Assembly: GCA_025358085.1 (NCBI GenBank)
Contig: JANYKT010000159.1
Span: 65,484 to 129,483, forward strand
Source: Deltaproteobacteria bacterium
GTDB taxonomy: Bacteria; Myxococcota; Myxococcia; Myxococcales; 40CM-4-68-19
DNA length: 64,000 nucleotides
Direction of reading: 5' to 3'
Below are positions 45,338 through 56,103 of the stretch, piece after piece. The stretch's first letter is position 1, and every line of letters starts with the position of its first letter. The notes under the pieces are model-generated. The model saw only the letters and a list, made by a program, of their open reading frames with translations, was not told the DNA's origin and did not search any database. The position numbers and the translations under genes were made by a program.

Positions 45338-46447
45338 CTACCGCGTACCGGGAGCCTGGATGGGGCGATTGACGCCCGGACGGACACCGGACGCGAGGAT
45401 GTTGCGGAGTTCCTCTGCATCGGAGCTGCGGCCGAGCGCTTCTTCGAGCGTCACCATCCCACGCTGAATCAGGGACGCAAGGGACTGGTTGAAGGTCTGC
45501 ATGCCGAACTTGGACTGACCCACCTGCATGGCTGAGTAGATCTGGTGGACCTTGTCCTCGCGGATGAGGTTCCGGATGGCGGCGTTCGGCACCATCACCT
45601 CGATGGCCAGCACGCGGCCGGGCCCGTTGGCCTTGGAGATCAGGTTCTGCGTCACCACGCCCTCGAGCACGAAGCTCATCTGCGCGCGGATCTGCGGCTG
45701 CTGGTAAGGCGGGAAGACGTCGAGGATGCGATTGATGGTCTGCACGCAGGAGTTGGTGTGGAGCGTGCCGAAGGCGAGGTGGCCCGTCTCGCTGATGACC
45801 AGCGCCGCCTCGATGGTCTCGAGGTCGCGCATCTCGCCGACCAGCACCACGTCCGGGTCCTGCCGCAGGATGTACTTGAGCGCCTTCTTGAAGTTGTGCG
45901 TGTCGGCGCCGACCTCGCGCTGATTGACGACGCAATTCTTGTGCGGGTGCAGGTACTCAATCGGATCTTCAATGGTGATGATGTGCTCGTGCCGCTCGGT
46001 GTTGATCTTGTCGATGATGGACGCAAGCGTAGTGCTCTTGCCCGAGCCGGTGGGCCCGGTCACCAGCACCAGCCCGCGCGGCTTCTTGGATAGCTCGGAG
46101 ACGATGGGCGGCAGGCCCAGCTCCTGGAAAGTAAGAATCTTGAAGGGGATGGTGCGGAAAGCCGCCGCCACCGCGCCGCGCTGCATGAAAAGATTGGCGC
46201 GAAACCGCGACAGCCCCTTCACGCCGAAGCTCAGGTCGAGCTCGTTCTCTTCCTCGAACTTGTGCTTCTGCGCGTCGGCCAGGATCGAATACGTGAGCTG
46301 CTTGGTCTCGACCGGCGTCAGGGGCGGCGTCTTCAACGGCACCAGCGAGCCGTCGATGCGCAGCTGCGGCGGCGAGCCGGTGGTGATGTGGAGATCGGAC
46401 GCCCCTTTCTCGACCATCGCCTTCAGGAGCTGGTGCAGGTTCGGCAA
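45338..46447 (-). CDS. pilT: Retraction ATPase PilT
   Basis: PilT (369 aa) depolymerises the pilus for retraction. Walker A is GPTGSGKSTTLASI, the Asp box ITIEDPIEYLHPH, Walker B DPDVVLVGEMRDLET, and the His box TGHLAFGTLHTNS. The retraction-specific AIRNLIRE sequence is present near residue 284. It starts with TTG at 46447, seven bases after the pilB stop. The C-terminal 30 residues beyond the core are variable. Confidence 0.97.
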   Translation of the reverse strand: MPNLHQLLKAMVEKGASDLHITTGSPPQLRIDGSLVPLKTPPLTPVETKQLTYSILADAQKHKFEEENELDLSFGVKGLSRFRANLFMQRGAVAAAFRTIPFKILTFQELGLPPIVSELSKKPRGLVLVTGPTGSGKSTTLASIIDKINTERHEHIITIEDPIEYLHPHKNCVVNQREVGADTHNFKKALKYILRQDPDVVLVGEMRDLETIEAALVISETGHLAFGTLHTNSCVQTINRILDVFPPYQQPQIRAQMSFVLEGVVTQNLISKANGPGRVLAIEVMVPNAAIRNLIREDKVHQIYSAMQVGQSKFGMQTFNQSLASLIQRGMVTLEEALGRSSDAEELRNILASGVRPGVNRPIQAPGTR

Positions 46448-46453
46448 TTTGAA

Positions 46454-48160
<1,707 letters not shown>

Positions 48161-48273
48161 AGCGGGGGTTACCTCTTCAGGTTGAAGGGCCGAAGTATAG
48201 GGGAAGCCGGCCTGCCATGCGAGAAACCGACCGATGCCTGCCGGTTATTCCAGGCTTGACCGCAGCCATTCAG

Positions 48274-49221
48274 CTAAAGGAGCCTCTTCGCCGTCTCGAC
48301 GTCCTTGCCGATCTGCTCCTTCAACGCCTCGACGCCGGAAAATCTTCGCTCGTCGCGCAGACGGTGGATGAACTCCACGCGCAAACGCCTCCCATAGAGG
48401 TCCAGGTCCACGTCGAAGAGGTGCACCTCGAGGCTCAAGTGGGCCTCCCCACCGGGCACGGTGTCGCTGTTGAAGGTCGGATTGAGGCCCAGGTTGGCAG
48501 CACCTTTCCAGAGCATCGCGGGCTCGCCGGCGGGGAGCACCAGTGCCCGTACCGCATAGACTCCCACCGAAGGATGCAGCTCGTTCGGCGTGCGCAGGTT
48601 CGCGGTGGGCCAGCCGAGCTTGCGTCCGCGACCCGCGCCGCGCACCACCTCGCCGTCGAGATCAAAAGGACGCCCGAGCAGCATGTTCGCCGCCTCGACG
48701 CGGCCGGCGAGGATGAACTCGCGGATCTTGGTGGACGAGACAACCAGCCCATTGACCGTCACCTGTGCGACCACATGCAGACGGACGCCGCGCTCCTCCA
48801 GGGCGCGCCGCAGCGACTCCACCGAGCCGGCGCGCGCCTTGCCGTAGGTGAAGTCGTGGCCGACCACCACGGCGGCGACGCCGGTCGCGATCAAGAGGTC
48901 GACGAAGTCGTCCGGCGACAAGGCCATGAAGGCGCGATCGAAGGGCTGCTCAATCAAATCCTCGACACCGGCCTGCGCCAGCAACTCACGCTTGCGGTCC
49001 AGCGAGCAGATGAGCTTGGGCGCGTAGTCGGGGGCGAGCAGCCGGGCCGGGTGCGGCTCGAAGGTCAGCGCGCAGCAAGGGCCAAAGCTTGCGTGAGCGA
49101 GCTTTTGCGCTGCGTCGAAGAGCGCGCGGTGTCCCAGGTGCAGACCGTCGAAGTTGCCAATCGCGATGGCCCCGCGGGTCAGGCGGGTGACTGAATCAGC
49201 GACTCCCGGGTGGATGCGCAT
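48274..49221 (-). CDS. ribF: Bifunctional riboflavin kinase/FAD synthetase
   Basis: RibF (315 aa) phosphorylates riboflavin to FMN and adenylates it to FAD. The N-terminal nucleotidyltransferase has AIAIGNFDGLHLGHRALF and VVGHDFTYGKARAG; VSSTKIREFILAGRVEAAN is the ISST-type motif. The C-terminal kinase carries GRGRKLGWPTANLR and LNPTFNSDTVPGGEAHLSLE. It is divergent from the outer-membrane barrel gene and lies 113 bp upstream of pilB on the same strand, so it could feed transcription into pilB. Confidence 0.95.
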   Translation of the reverse strand: MRIHPGVADSVTRLTRGAIAIGNFDGLHLGHRALFDAAQKLAHASFGPCCALTFEPHPARLLAPDYAPKLICSLDRKRELLAQAGVEDLIEQPFDRAFMALSPDDFVDLLIATGVAAVVVGHDFTYGKARAGSVESLRRALEERGVRLHVVAQVTVNGLVVSSTKIREFILAGRVEAANMLLGRPFDLDGEVVRGAGRGRKLGWPTANLRTPNELHPSVGVYAVRALVLPAGEPAMLWKGAANLGLNPTFNSDTVPGGEAHLSLEVHLFDVDLDLYGRRLRVEFIHRLRDERRFSGVEALKEQIGKDVETAKRLL

Positions 49222-49270
49222 CCGGCCGCCTGATAAGGGAGGCTGCCCGCCAAGTCAAACGGAGGCCGCT

Positions 49271-50809
49271 CTGCCGATTCGCACGATCGTCCTTCTGCTG
49301 GTCATCTTCACAGCCGCAGGAACAGCCCCCGCGCTCGCCGCCGATGTGCGGGTAGACGGAAGTTACCGGCTGCGCCTGGCCTCGAACACGAACCAGGTGC
49401 TGGACGACACCGGCACCGCGGTCGGCCAGTCGCACTGGGCCGAGCACCGGCTGCGAATCACGCCGAAGCTCATCGAAGCGAACCTCATCGAGATCCAGGG
49501 GTCGTTCGACGTGGCGTCTGGCCTGCTCGCGGGCGACGTGGCCAACAATTTTCGCGGGTTCGGCTGGACCGGCCGCAGCGACTCGCACGGCGGCTTGCAC
49601 CCGAGCAGCTTCACCTTCCGCCACTTTTTTATCGAGCTGAAGCTGAACGTCGGCATCCTCCAGCTTGGCCAGATGGCCAGCCACTGGGGCATGGGCATGG
49701 TGGCAAATGGCGGCAACGGCGAGGAGGAGACCGACTTCGGCGACGTGCGCTTCGGCGACATCGTCGACCGCCTGCTCTTCGTCACCCGGCCGCTGGTCGG
49801 CCTGCTCGGGCCACGCAGCTTCCTCGCGCAGCATCTGGCCACCGCTATCGCCGGCGACATCGTCTATCGCGATCGCTACGCGGAGCTGGTGCAGTCGGCG
49901 CCGGGCAATAGCCTGCGCATCGGCGACCAGGCGTTCCAGCTGGTGGGCGCGGCCATCCTCGACTTCAGCGAGGCCAGCCGCCTGGGTTTCTATACGGCGC
50001 GCCGGGTGCAGAGCTTCGCGCTCGACAGCGGCGACCTGCACACCTGGATCTTCGACCTGCACGCGCGCACGCTTTTCCAGCCCGCGCTGCTTCCAGTCAC
50101 CATCAGCCTCGAGGCCGAGGCAGCGCAGGTGGTCGGCGGCACCAGCCACGCTCCCAGCCTCAATGCGCCTGCGACGTCGCGTGTCAACCAGCAGGCGGCC
50201 GTGCTGCGCACGCTCGTCTCGAGAGGCCCGCTCGAGGTTGAGCTGGAAGGCGGCTATGCCAGCGGCCGCGCGAACCCCTTCGACGATCAGGTGACCGCCT
50301 TCCAGATGAACCGTGACTTCAAGGTGGGCCTGGTGCTCTGGGACGAAGTGATGCTGTTCCAGACGCAGAACGCCGCGCGCAGGCTCTCGGATCCGCACCT
50401 GCTGGGCCGGCCGCCGCCAGGGCTCGACCTCCTCCCCACCGAAGGCTCGGTGACGAATGCCCTCTATCTGAAACCGACCTTGCGCTACCGCCCGGCCTTT
50501 CTCGGCGGCAAGGTGCGCGCGGTGGCGAGCGTGCTGCTGGCGCGCGCTCCCGAGCCGGTGATCGACCTCTACCAGGCATTCGTCTCCTCCTCGCCGCGCA
50601 ACAGCTTTGGCGCTCCCGCCAAGCGCAGCTACGGCACCGAGATGGACTTTGCGCTCGGCTATCGGACCCGCATCGCTGGCGACCAGCTGGGCGCCGAGCT
50701 TGGCGTGCAGGCCGGGGTTCTGTTCCCGGGCGATGCCTTCGATCGCGCGGACGGCACCCGGATGCCGGGCGTCTGGGTCGGCAAGCTTCGCGGTACCCTG
50801 GTCTTTTGA
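49271..50809 (+). CDS. Putative outer-membrane beta-barrel protein
   Basis: About 512 residues with signal peptide PIRTIVLLLVIFTAAGTAP, then many alternating strands rich in Gly, Tyr, Arg and aromatic residues, and a terminal Phe (KLRGTLVF), the usual outer-membrane barrel signal. Segments such as NVGILQLGQMASHWGMG and DIVYRDRYAELVQSAPGN are not in a family I can name with certainty. The start appears to be CTG at 49271, with GGAGG five bases before it and the signal peptide beginning at once. The only ATG (49214) would overlap the ribF start, has no Shine-Dalgarno and adds 19 hydrophilic residues. It lies 27 bp before the lipase-like gene. Confidence 0.7.
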   Translation: MPIRTIVLLLVIFTAAGTAPALAADVRVDGSYRLRLASNTNQVLDDTGTAVGQSHWAEHRLRITPKLIEANLIEIQGSFDVASGLLAGDVANNFRGFGWTGRSDSHGGLHPSSFTFRHFFIELKLNVGILQLGQMASHWGMGMVANGGNGEEETDFGDVRFGDIVDRLLFVTRPLVGLLGPRSFLAQHLATAIAGDIVYRDRYAELVQSAPGNSLRIGDQAFQLVGAAILDFSEASRLGFYTARRVQSFALDSGDLHTWIFDLHARTLFQPALLPVTISLEAEAAQVVGGTSHAPSLNAPATSRVNQQAAVLRTLVSRGPLEVELEGGYASGRANPFDDQVTAFQMNRDFKVGLVLWDEVMLFQTQNAARRLSDPHLLGRPPPGLDLLPTEGSVTNALYLKPTLRYRPAFLGGKVRAVASVLLARAPEPVIDLYQAFVSSSPRNSFGAPAKRSYGTEMDFALGYRTRIAGDQLGAELGVQAGVLFPGDAFDRADGTRMPGVWVGKLRGTLVF

Positions 50810-50836
50810 AGAGCGACTCTTGGCAAAGGATTTCTG

Positions 50837-53800
50837 ATGAGGAAAGCACTCGCTCTCGCGCTGTTGCTTGGGGGCTGCCATTCAGGGCAGCCGTTCGAAG
50901 GCCTGGGCCCGGCGCAGCCCACCAGCGGCCCGCGGGTCCAATTCGATCTGACGCGCCGGCCGCTCCCCGAAATCCCTTTCCCAAACGACCTGGCGACCCG
51001 ACCGGACTCGGTAAGCCCGACCGGCCTGAGGGTCAATGCGAGTGTGGTGGCGCCGTCGCAGCTCGAGCGTTCCGTGCGCGGCCTGCTCGACACGCTCGAT
51101 GGCTTTGGCACCTTTGCACCCATCACCGTGGCCTTCGACAAAGACCTCGACGTTCTTGATCTCTACAACCGGCAGAACAACAAAGACCCGCTCGACGACG
51201 CCGTCTATCTGGTTGATTTGCAGACCGGTCAGACCCAGCCGCTGGATTTCAATGGCGGACACTTCCCCTATGAGCTTTCCCAATCGAATCAATACTTCTC
51301 CAATGACCCGCTCGCAGCCGTCACCAACCTGCTCTTTCCCACCACGGGCCCGCAGCCGAATTTTCTGCACCTATTCGACCCGAAGTATCCGGACACGCAC
51401 GGCGGCATCGCGCAGCAGTCCGACGACCTGCTCACCTTTTACGAGCGCGCCACTCGTACGCTCGTCATGCGCCCGGTGCTTCCGCTGCAGCAGGAGCACA
51501 AGTACGCCGTGGTGCTCACGACGCGGCTGCACGGAACCGACGGCGCTCCCGTCGGCGCCCCGCCCGGGTCATCGGGCATCAATCACGCGGCCCAGACGAA
51601 TGAATTGAAGCCGCTGTTGCGATGGCTGCCTGTCGCGCTCGGCGAAGTGTCCTATGCCTGGGCCTTCACCACGCAGTCTACCACGCGCGATCTCGAGCTC
51701 ATCCGCAGCGGCCTGCACGGCTATGGCCCGCTCGGCCTGCTGCAACGCCAGTATCCGGTGCAGGGCATCACCGGAGGGACGCAGTCCCAGCCCAACTATC
51801 AAACGCTGATCAACGTGCTGCAGCTCAAGGGTCCTGCGCCCGACCCGACCAGGTTGGCGACCGATTCCTCTCTCTTCATCTTGAAGGTCGCGGACCTGCT
51901 GCCGCTGCTGCAGAATCCGAAAGTCAAGCAGCTCCTGCTCGGGATCGACGACCAGAATGTGCAGGCGCTCCTCGATACCTATCAATACGTCGATTACTTC
52001 GTCATGGGTCAATACAACTCGCCCAGCTTTCTCGACCTGCCTTGTCCCGATCCGGCGACTCCTTGCACCCCAAGCAGCGCGCCTGCCGATCAAAGCTTTC
52101 AGATCGATTACCAGACCGGCACCGCGCGGACCGTCCCCGCTACCGTGACTTTCATGCTCTCGGTACCGAAAGCGCGGCCCGAGGCCGGCCACGTCGCGCC
52201 GTTCCCGGTGGTCATTGCCGGCCACGGCTACAAGTCCACTCGCATCGAGCACATCCTCGGCTTCGCCGGCACCTTCGCGAAGTTCGGTCTCGCCTCGATC
52301 TCAATCGACGCCTATGGCCACGGGCTCGGCCTTGACCCCGCGCTCGAGCAGACCGCCCGCGCGCTGGCGGCGCAATACGGCTTGAGCAACTTCGCCGACG
52401 CGGTCTTTCAGGGTCGCGCGCGCGACCTCAACTACGACGGCGTCAAGGAGTCGGGCGGCGACTTCTGGACCGCCGATACCTTTCACACGCGCGATGTGGT
52501 GCGCCAGTCCATCGTGGACTGGATGCAGCTCGTCCGCGTGTTGCGCAGCTTTGACGGCCACGGCACTATGGCAGTCGGCAAAAACACCCAGCTCGCTGGC
52601 GACTTCAACGGCGACGGCATCCCCGACGTGGGCGGGCCGGTACATTGGCCGCTCGACGTCGGCACCGCGACCACTCAAGTGCTCTTCCCGGCGGACAGCT
52701 TCAATCCAGGCAGCGATACCTTCGCCTTCGGCATTTCGCTCGGCGGCATCCTCGCCGCGGTGCTACCTGCGGTCGAGCCCGCCATCATCGCCGCCGCGCC
52801 GACCTCCGCTGCCGGCGGACTCGGAGATGTCGGCCTCCGCTCGACGCTGGGCGATGTGGTGCAGGCGGTCTTCCTCGAACTCTTTGGCCCGATGTTCGTC
52901 AATTGCCACTTCGATCCCAACGCCGGCCCGCAAGACCCTCAGACCTTCTTCCATGTTGGCGCATGCGTTGACGGCCCGCCGGACACGCTCGTGATGACGG
53001 TGCAGGACGTGAACAAGCGCCGCGACGTCCCTGTGGCAAAGATCTCGCTGCAGCCCGGCGACCGCGTGGTGGTGAAGAACCTCGCCGAGCTCGCGCCCGG
53101 CGCTGACTGCTCCGATGGCGTCACCAGGGTGGACGGCTGCTCGACTGTCCTCGCCGATGCGCGGGGGTTGCTGCGGCTGCCCATCGCCGCGGACTGGCCG
53201 CTGCTTTCTTCCACCACGAGAGCCTCGCTCGACCCCGCCATCGCCCCGCGCGTCACCGTACAAGTCACGCGGCCCGGCGATCTCCTCCAACTGGCAATCA
53301 TCTCCGCGGCGGGTACGCGACTGATTCAGACTTTCGAGCTGCCCGACCGGACGCCGCAGCTCGCCGCGGCGCACTTCTTCGGGGTCGACTACAAGACCGG
53401 AACTCCATTGACGGCGGTCGCGCGCGGCTTCGGTTACACGCGCAACACGCCCGAGTTCCGCCGGCTGATGGGGTTATCGCAGACCATCCTCGAGCCTGGC
53501 GATCCGGTGAACTACGCACCTCATTACTTCAAGGATCCGCTGCTGGTCGGCGACCCCGCAGACGGTACTGTCGCGCGCGCGCCGGCGAACGTGCTGGTCA
53601 TCGGCACCTCGGGAGATCCGGGCGTGCCCATCAACACCGCAATCTCGCTCGCCCGCGCTGCCGGCCTGGTGGAGCTGAATCAGCCTGATCCCGATTACGG
53701 GATATCCGTTGATCAGGTGCTGATCGGGAGCGGGGCGGTAGAAGGGGTGGCCAAGCTCTCGCGCTATGCCTCGACCAGCTATGGCCCGCGCCAGGCGCTC

Positions 53801-54298
53801 GGCAGCCACTTGCGCTGCGATCCCGGCAGCGATTGCACGAGCCCGGGATTGGTGGACACGACTGGATATTCCTGCGATGGCGCGGGCGGCAATTGCACCG
53901 ACGGGTTCGGGGCGCCCAGGCTCAATCCGCCCCTGCGCCAACAGCTCCAGCGCACTTCCAGCGCCGCGGCTGCGTGCCCGCCGAAGTCGCCGCTCGCCGC
54001 GGCGGGAGGTTGCTACTCGTCCGGCGCGTCGGCGTGCATGACCGATGGCGCGGGAAACGCTTTGCCGGGCGTCTCGGCGCTGTTGCTTCCGTATCTCAAT
54101 CGCCAGGGCCAGCACGGCTTCTTCACGCCGCACCCTGGCAAGGCGTTCGATATGGACAGCTATCTCGCGAATCTTATCGGCCGCTACTTCGAGTGCCGCG
54201 GACGGGAGCTGCGCTTCGATCCTTGCCAGACGCAGCTCTCGAGCGCGTCGGTGGGGCCGGTACCCGGGTGCCCGTGGATACCGGCGCCGCCGCAATGA
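50837..54298 (+). CDS. Large alpha/beta-hydrolase lipoprotein, lipase-like
   Basis: A 1153-residue surface or periplasmic lipoprotein; the signal MRKALALALLLGGCHS has lipobox LGGC with Cys at 14. Residues about 35-300 resemble the N-terminal domain of bacterial virulence-factor lipases (VolA/Pla type), with PLPEIPFPNDLATRPD. The hydrolase core has an oxyanion HG (VVIAGHGYKSTR, about 455) and nucleophile elbow FGISLGGILAAVLP (about 635-648) matching G-x-S-x-G. A Ca-binding-like DFNGDGIPDVGG lies at about 592-603. The C-terminal part is Cys-rich (about 995-1150). It probably hydrolyses lipids or esters outside the cell. It pairs with the barrel gene upstream and overlaps cdd tail to tail by 125 bp. 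Confidence 0.75.
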   Translation: MRKALALALLLGGCHSGQPFEGLGPAQPTSGPRVQFDLTRRPLPEIPFPNDLATRPDSVSPTGLRVNASVVAPSQLERSVRGLLDTLDGFGTFAPITVAFDKDLDVLDLYNRQNNKDPLDDAVYLVDLQTGQTQPLDFNGGHFPYELSQSNQYFSNDPLAAVTNLLFPTTGPQPNFLHLFDPKYPDTHGGIAQQSDDLLTFYERATRTLVMRPVLPLQQEHKYAVVLTTRLHGTDGAPVGAPPGSSGINHAAQTNELKPLLRWLPVALGEVSYAWAFTTQSTTRDLELIRSGLHGYGPLGLLQRQYPVQGITGGTQSQPNYQTLINVLQLKGPAPDPTRLATDSSLFILKVADLLPLLQNPKVKQLLLGIDDQNVQALLDTYQYVDYFVMGQYNSPSFLDLPCPDPATPCTPSSAPADQSFQIDYQTGTARTVPATVTFMLSVPKARPEAGHVAPFPVVIAGHGYKSTRIEHILGFAGTFAKFGLASISIDAYGHGLGLDPALEQTARALAAQYGLSNFADAVFQGRARDLNYDGVKESGGDFWTADTFHTRDVVRQSIVDWMQLVRVLRSFDGHGTMAVGKNTQLAGDFNGDGIPDVGGPVHWPLDVGTATTQVLFPADSFNPGSDTFAFGISLGGILAAVLPAVEPAIIAAAPTSAAGGLGDVGLRSTLGDVVQAVFLELFGPMFVNCHFDPNAGPQDPQTFFHVGACVDGPPDTLVMTVQDVNKRRDVPVAKISLQPGDRVVVKNLAELAPGADCSDGVTRVDGCSTVLADARGLLRLPIAADWPLLSSTTRASLDPAIAPRVTVQVTRPGDLLQLAIISAAGTRLIQTFELPDRTPQLAAAHFFGVDYKTGTPLTAVARGFGYTRNTPEFRRLMGLSQTILEPGDPVNYAPHYFKDPLLVGDPADGTVARAPANVLVIGTSGDPGVPINTAISLARAAGLVELNQPDPDYGISVDQVLIGSGAVEGVAKLSRYASTSYGPRQALGSHLRCDPGSDCTSPGLVDTTGYSCDGAGGNCTDGFGAPRLNPPLRQQLQRTSSAAAACPPKSPLAAAGGCYSSGASACMTDGAGNALPGVSALLLPYLNRQGQHGFFTPHPGKAFDMDSYLANLIGRYFECRGRELRFDPCQTQLSSASVGPVPGCPWIPAPPQ

Positions 54299-54701
54299 CG
54301 TCGCTCCTGCTGAATGCCGACGGCAACAGCTCGCCAATGGTGGTGACAATGGTCTCGCCGTCCGCGCTGGCATAGACGACCGGCGTCGCTTCTGCCGCGA
54401 ACTCGGCCAGCACCTGGCGGCAGCCACCGCACGGCGCGGACGGGCGATGATTGCCGCCCACCACTGCCACAGCGTCGATGCGCTTGAAGCCGGCGGCCAC
54501 GGCCATGGCCATGGCGTTGCGCTCGGCGCAGACGCTGAGTGGATAAGCGCTGTTCTCCACATTGCAGCCGGCAAAGATTCGGCCACCCGCGAGCACGGCC
54601 GCGCCGACCGGATACTTCGAATACGGAGCATGAGCGCGCTCGCGAACCAGTGCAGCGGCACGGAGCAGCGCGGGGATTCGGGTCTTTGGGCTGCGAGGCA
54701 C
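54174..54701 (-). CDS. cdd: Cytidine deaminase
   Basis: Cdd deaminates cytidine and deoxycytidine for pyrimidine salvage. The zinc-dependent core is complete: APYSKYPVGAAVLAGG, GCNVENSAYPLSVCAERNA (Cys-Ala-Glu) and APCGGCRQVLAEFA (Pro-Cys-x-x-Cys), ending at GELLPSAF. GTG 54701 gives an N-terminus of family length; TTG 54710 is an alternative. The reading frame continues about 45 residues past the normal end into the antisense of the lipase gene, giving 175 aa, so the tail is likely an overlap artefact of real translation with no function. Confidence 0.88.
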   Translation of the reverse strand: MPRSPKTRIPALLRAAALVRERAHAPYSKYPVGAAVLAGGRIFAGCNVENSAYPLSVCAERNAMAMAVAAGFKRIDAVAVVGGNHRPSAPCGGCRQVLAEFAAEATPVVYASADGETIVTTIGELLPSAFSRSDVIAAAPVSTGTRVPAPPTRSRAASGKDRSAAPVRGTRSSGR

Positions 54702-54779
54702 GAGGCGCAAGCTAGCATTGCCCGGCGCGGCAGCCACTTTCCTTTTGGCATTGCGCGGCCGCTCGAGACGCCGCTCGGC

Positions 54780-55125
54780 GAGCCCCGACTTCTCGTGCGG
54801 CTTGCGCTCGCGTGTGAGCAAGCCGGCGGGTGCGATTCGAAGCAGCACATTGCCTTGGTAGCTCACACCCAGATCCGTGGTCACTGAATTGGTGGACGAT
54901 GACGTCGCGGCACGCGTGGTGTCGCCGCTCCAACCCGTCAGGCAATTGCAGGGCTCGCGTCTCGAAGAAGACCGTATTGTCGTTGCGGACCACCCGTGGA
55001 TGATGGATGGACAGCAGCAGGTCCAGGTCAATCGCGCGGTCGATACGAGTGAAAGCACTCTCTGGCTGTGCAGGCCCGGTGCAGCGGGTGCCGGCATTCA
55101 GATCAGACGCGGAGGTAGAGCGATC
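54780..55125 (-). pseudogene. Transposase remnant, C-terminal part, frameshifted
   Basis: In one minus-strand frame the stretch reads SAFTRIDRAIDLDLLLSIH, then HPRVVRNDNTVFFETRALQL, and then ACRDVIVHQ, the pattern of the region just after the DDE integrase core in several IS transposases (typically RVV-x-x-DNTV followed by QLP). The match continues in another frame as LGVSYQGNVLLRIAPAGL, so a frameshift lies near 54885. A stop lies at 55126-55128 and the catalytic N-terminal two thirds are missing. No inverted repeats are evident. It fills the 473-bp gap between cdd and pnp, where I see nothing else. Confidence 0.6.
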
Positions 55126-55174
55126 CTACGAAACAATGCACAAAGCCGGGAAGGTATAATGGTCAGCCTGCCCG

Positions 55175-56038
55175 TCAGCCGAGCGCGATGCGCGCAGGGA
55201 CGGCTGCATAAGCGCGGGGAACCAGCGCCCGCAAGAGCGCGAGAAAGCGGCCCGAGGCCAGCTTCGCCACCTCGACCACCTCTTCGTGCGTGAGCTGGTG
55301 CTGGGCGAGTCCCGCCGCGAGGTTCGTGATGCAGGAGATCCCGCAGACCGGCAGGCCCATATGGGCAGCGGCAATCACCTCGGGAACGGTGCTCATCCCG
55401 ACGGCGTCAGCGCCCAAAGCGCGCGACATGCGGATCTCCGCGGGCGATTCATAAGAGGGTCCATTCCATTGCAGATAGACTCCCTTCTGCAGCGGCACCC
55501 CGGCCTCGGCCCCCGCTGCCTCCAGTGCCTCGGCCAGCCGCGCATCATAAGCGCGCGAGATATCGGGAAAGCGCGGCCCGAGTGCATCCTCATTGAGCCC
55601 GATTAAGGGATTGCGGCCGGTCATATTGATATGGTCGGTGATGCGCATCAGATCGCCGGGGGCAAAAGCAGGATTGGTCCCGCCCGCTGCATTGGTGACC
55701 ACCAGGGCGCGCGCCCCCAGCACGCCGAAGACCCGCGCCGGAAACGCAACGGTCGCGGCGTCGTGGCCTTCATAGCCGTGCAGCCGGCCCTGCAGCGCGA
55801 GCACCGGAACGCCAGCCAGCGTTCCCGCTACCAGCCGGCCTTTGTGTCCGTGCACGGTCGCCCGCGGAAAGCCCGGCAGCGAGGAGAAAGGCATCGACCG
55901 GGCGTTGTTCAGCTCATCCCCGAAGCTACCCAGGCCAGAGCCGAGCACGACGGCAAGCGCCGATTCGTCAGCAGGCAATCCCAGTCCCGCTCGAACTGCG
56001 GCTGCGCACTCGATAGCCAACCTGGTCCATGAAGACAT
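55175..56038 (-). CDS. Purine-nucleoside phosphorylase
   Basis: A 287-residue type II (trimeric) PNP that splits inosine or guanosine with phosphate. It has the phosphate loop VVLGSGLGSFGDEL, RLHGYEGHD, the family VVTNAAGGTNPAFAPGDLM with TDHINMTGRNPL, and YLQWNGPSYESPAEIRM and GADAVGMSTVPEVIAA near the active site. ATG 56038 has GAGGAG six bases upstream. It belongs with cdd and deoA to a local set of nucleoside salvage genes. Confidence 0.93.
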   Translation of the reverse strand: MSSWTRLAIECAAAVRAGLGLPADESALAVVLGSGLGSFGDELNNARSMPFSSLPGFPRATVHGHKGRLVAGTLAGVPVLALQGRLHGYEGHDAATVAFPARVFGVLGARALVVTNAAGGTNPAFAPGDLMRITDHINMTGRNPLIGLNEDALGPRFPDISRAYDARLAEALEAAGAEAGVPLQKGVYLQWNGPSYESPAEIRMSRALGADAVGMSTVPEVIAAAHMGLPVCGISCITNLAAGLAQHQLTHEEVVEVAKLASGRFLALLRALVPRAYAAVPARIALG

Positions 56039-56103
56039 GGGGGCTCCTCTAGTCGAAACAATCGGCCGCCACAAGCGAGAGGAAGCTTGGCGCGGCGCGT
56101 GTT

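Noticed and set aside
48161..48273. Promoter for pilB with a TATACT box
   Set aside because: The -35 region 17 bases upstream does not match TTGACA, and no -24/-12 element is present.
49196..50881. 561-codon minus-strand frame opposite the barrel gene
   Set aside because: Composition is antisense-like, and the plus strand has a signal peptide, barrel strands and a terminal Phe.
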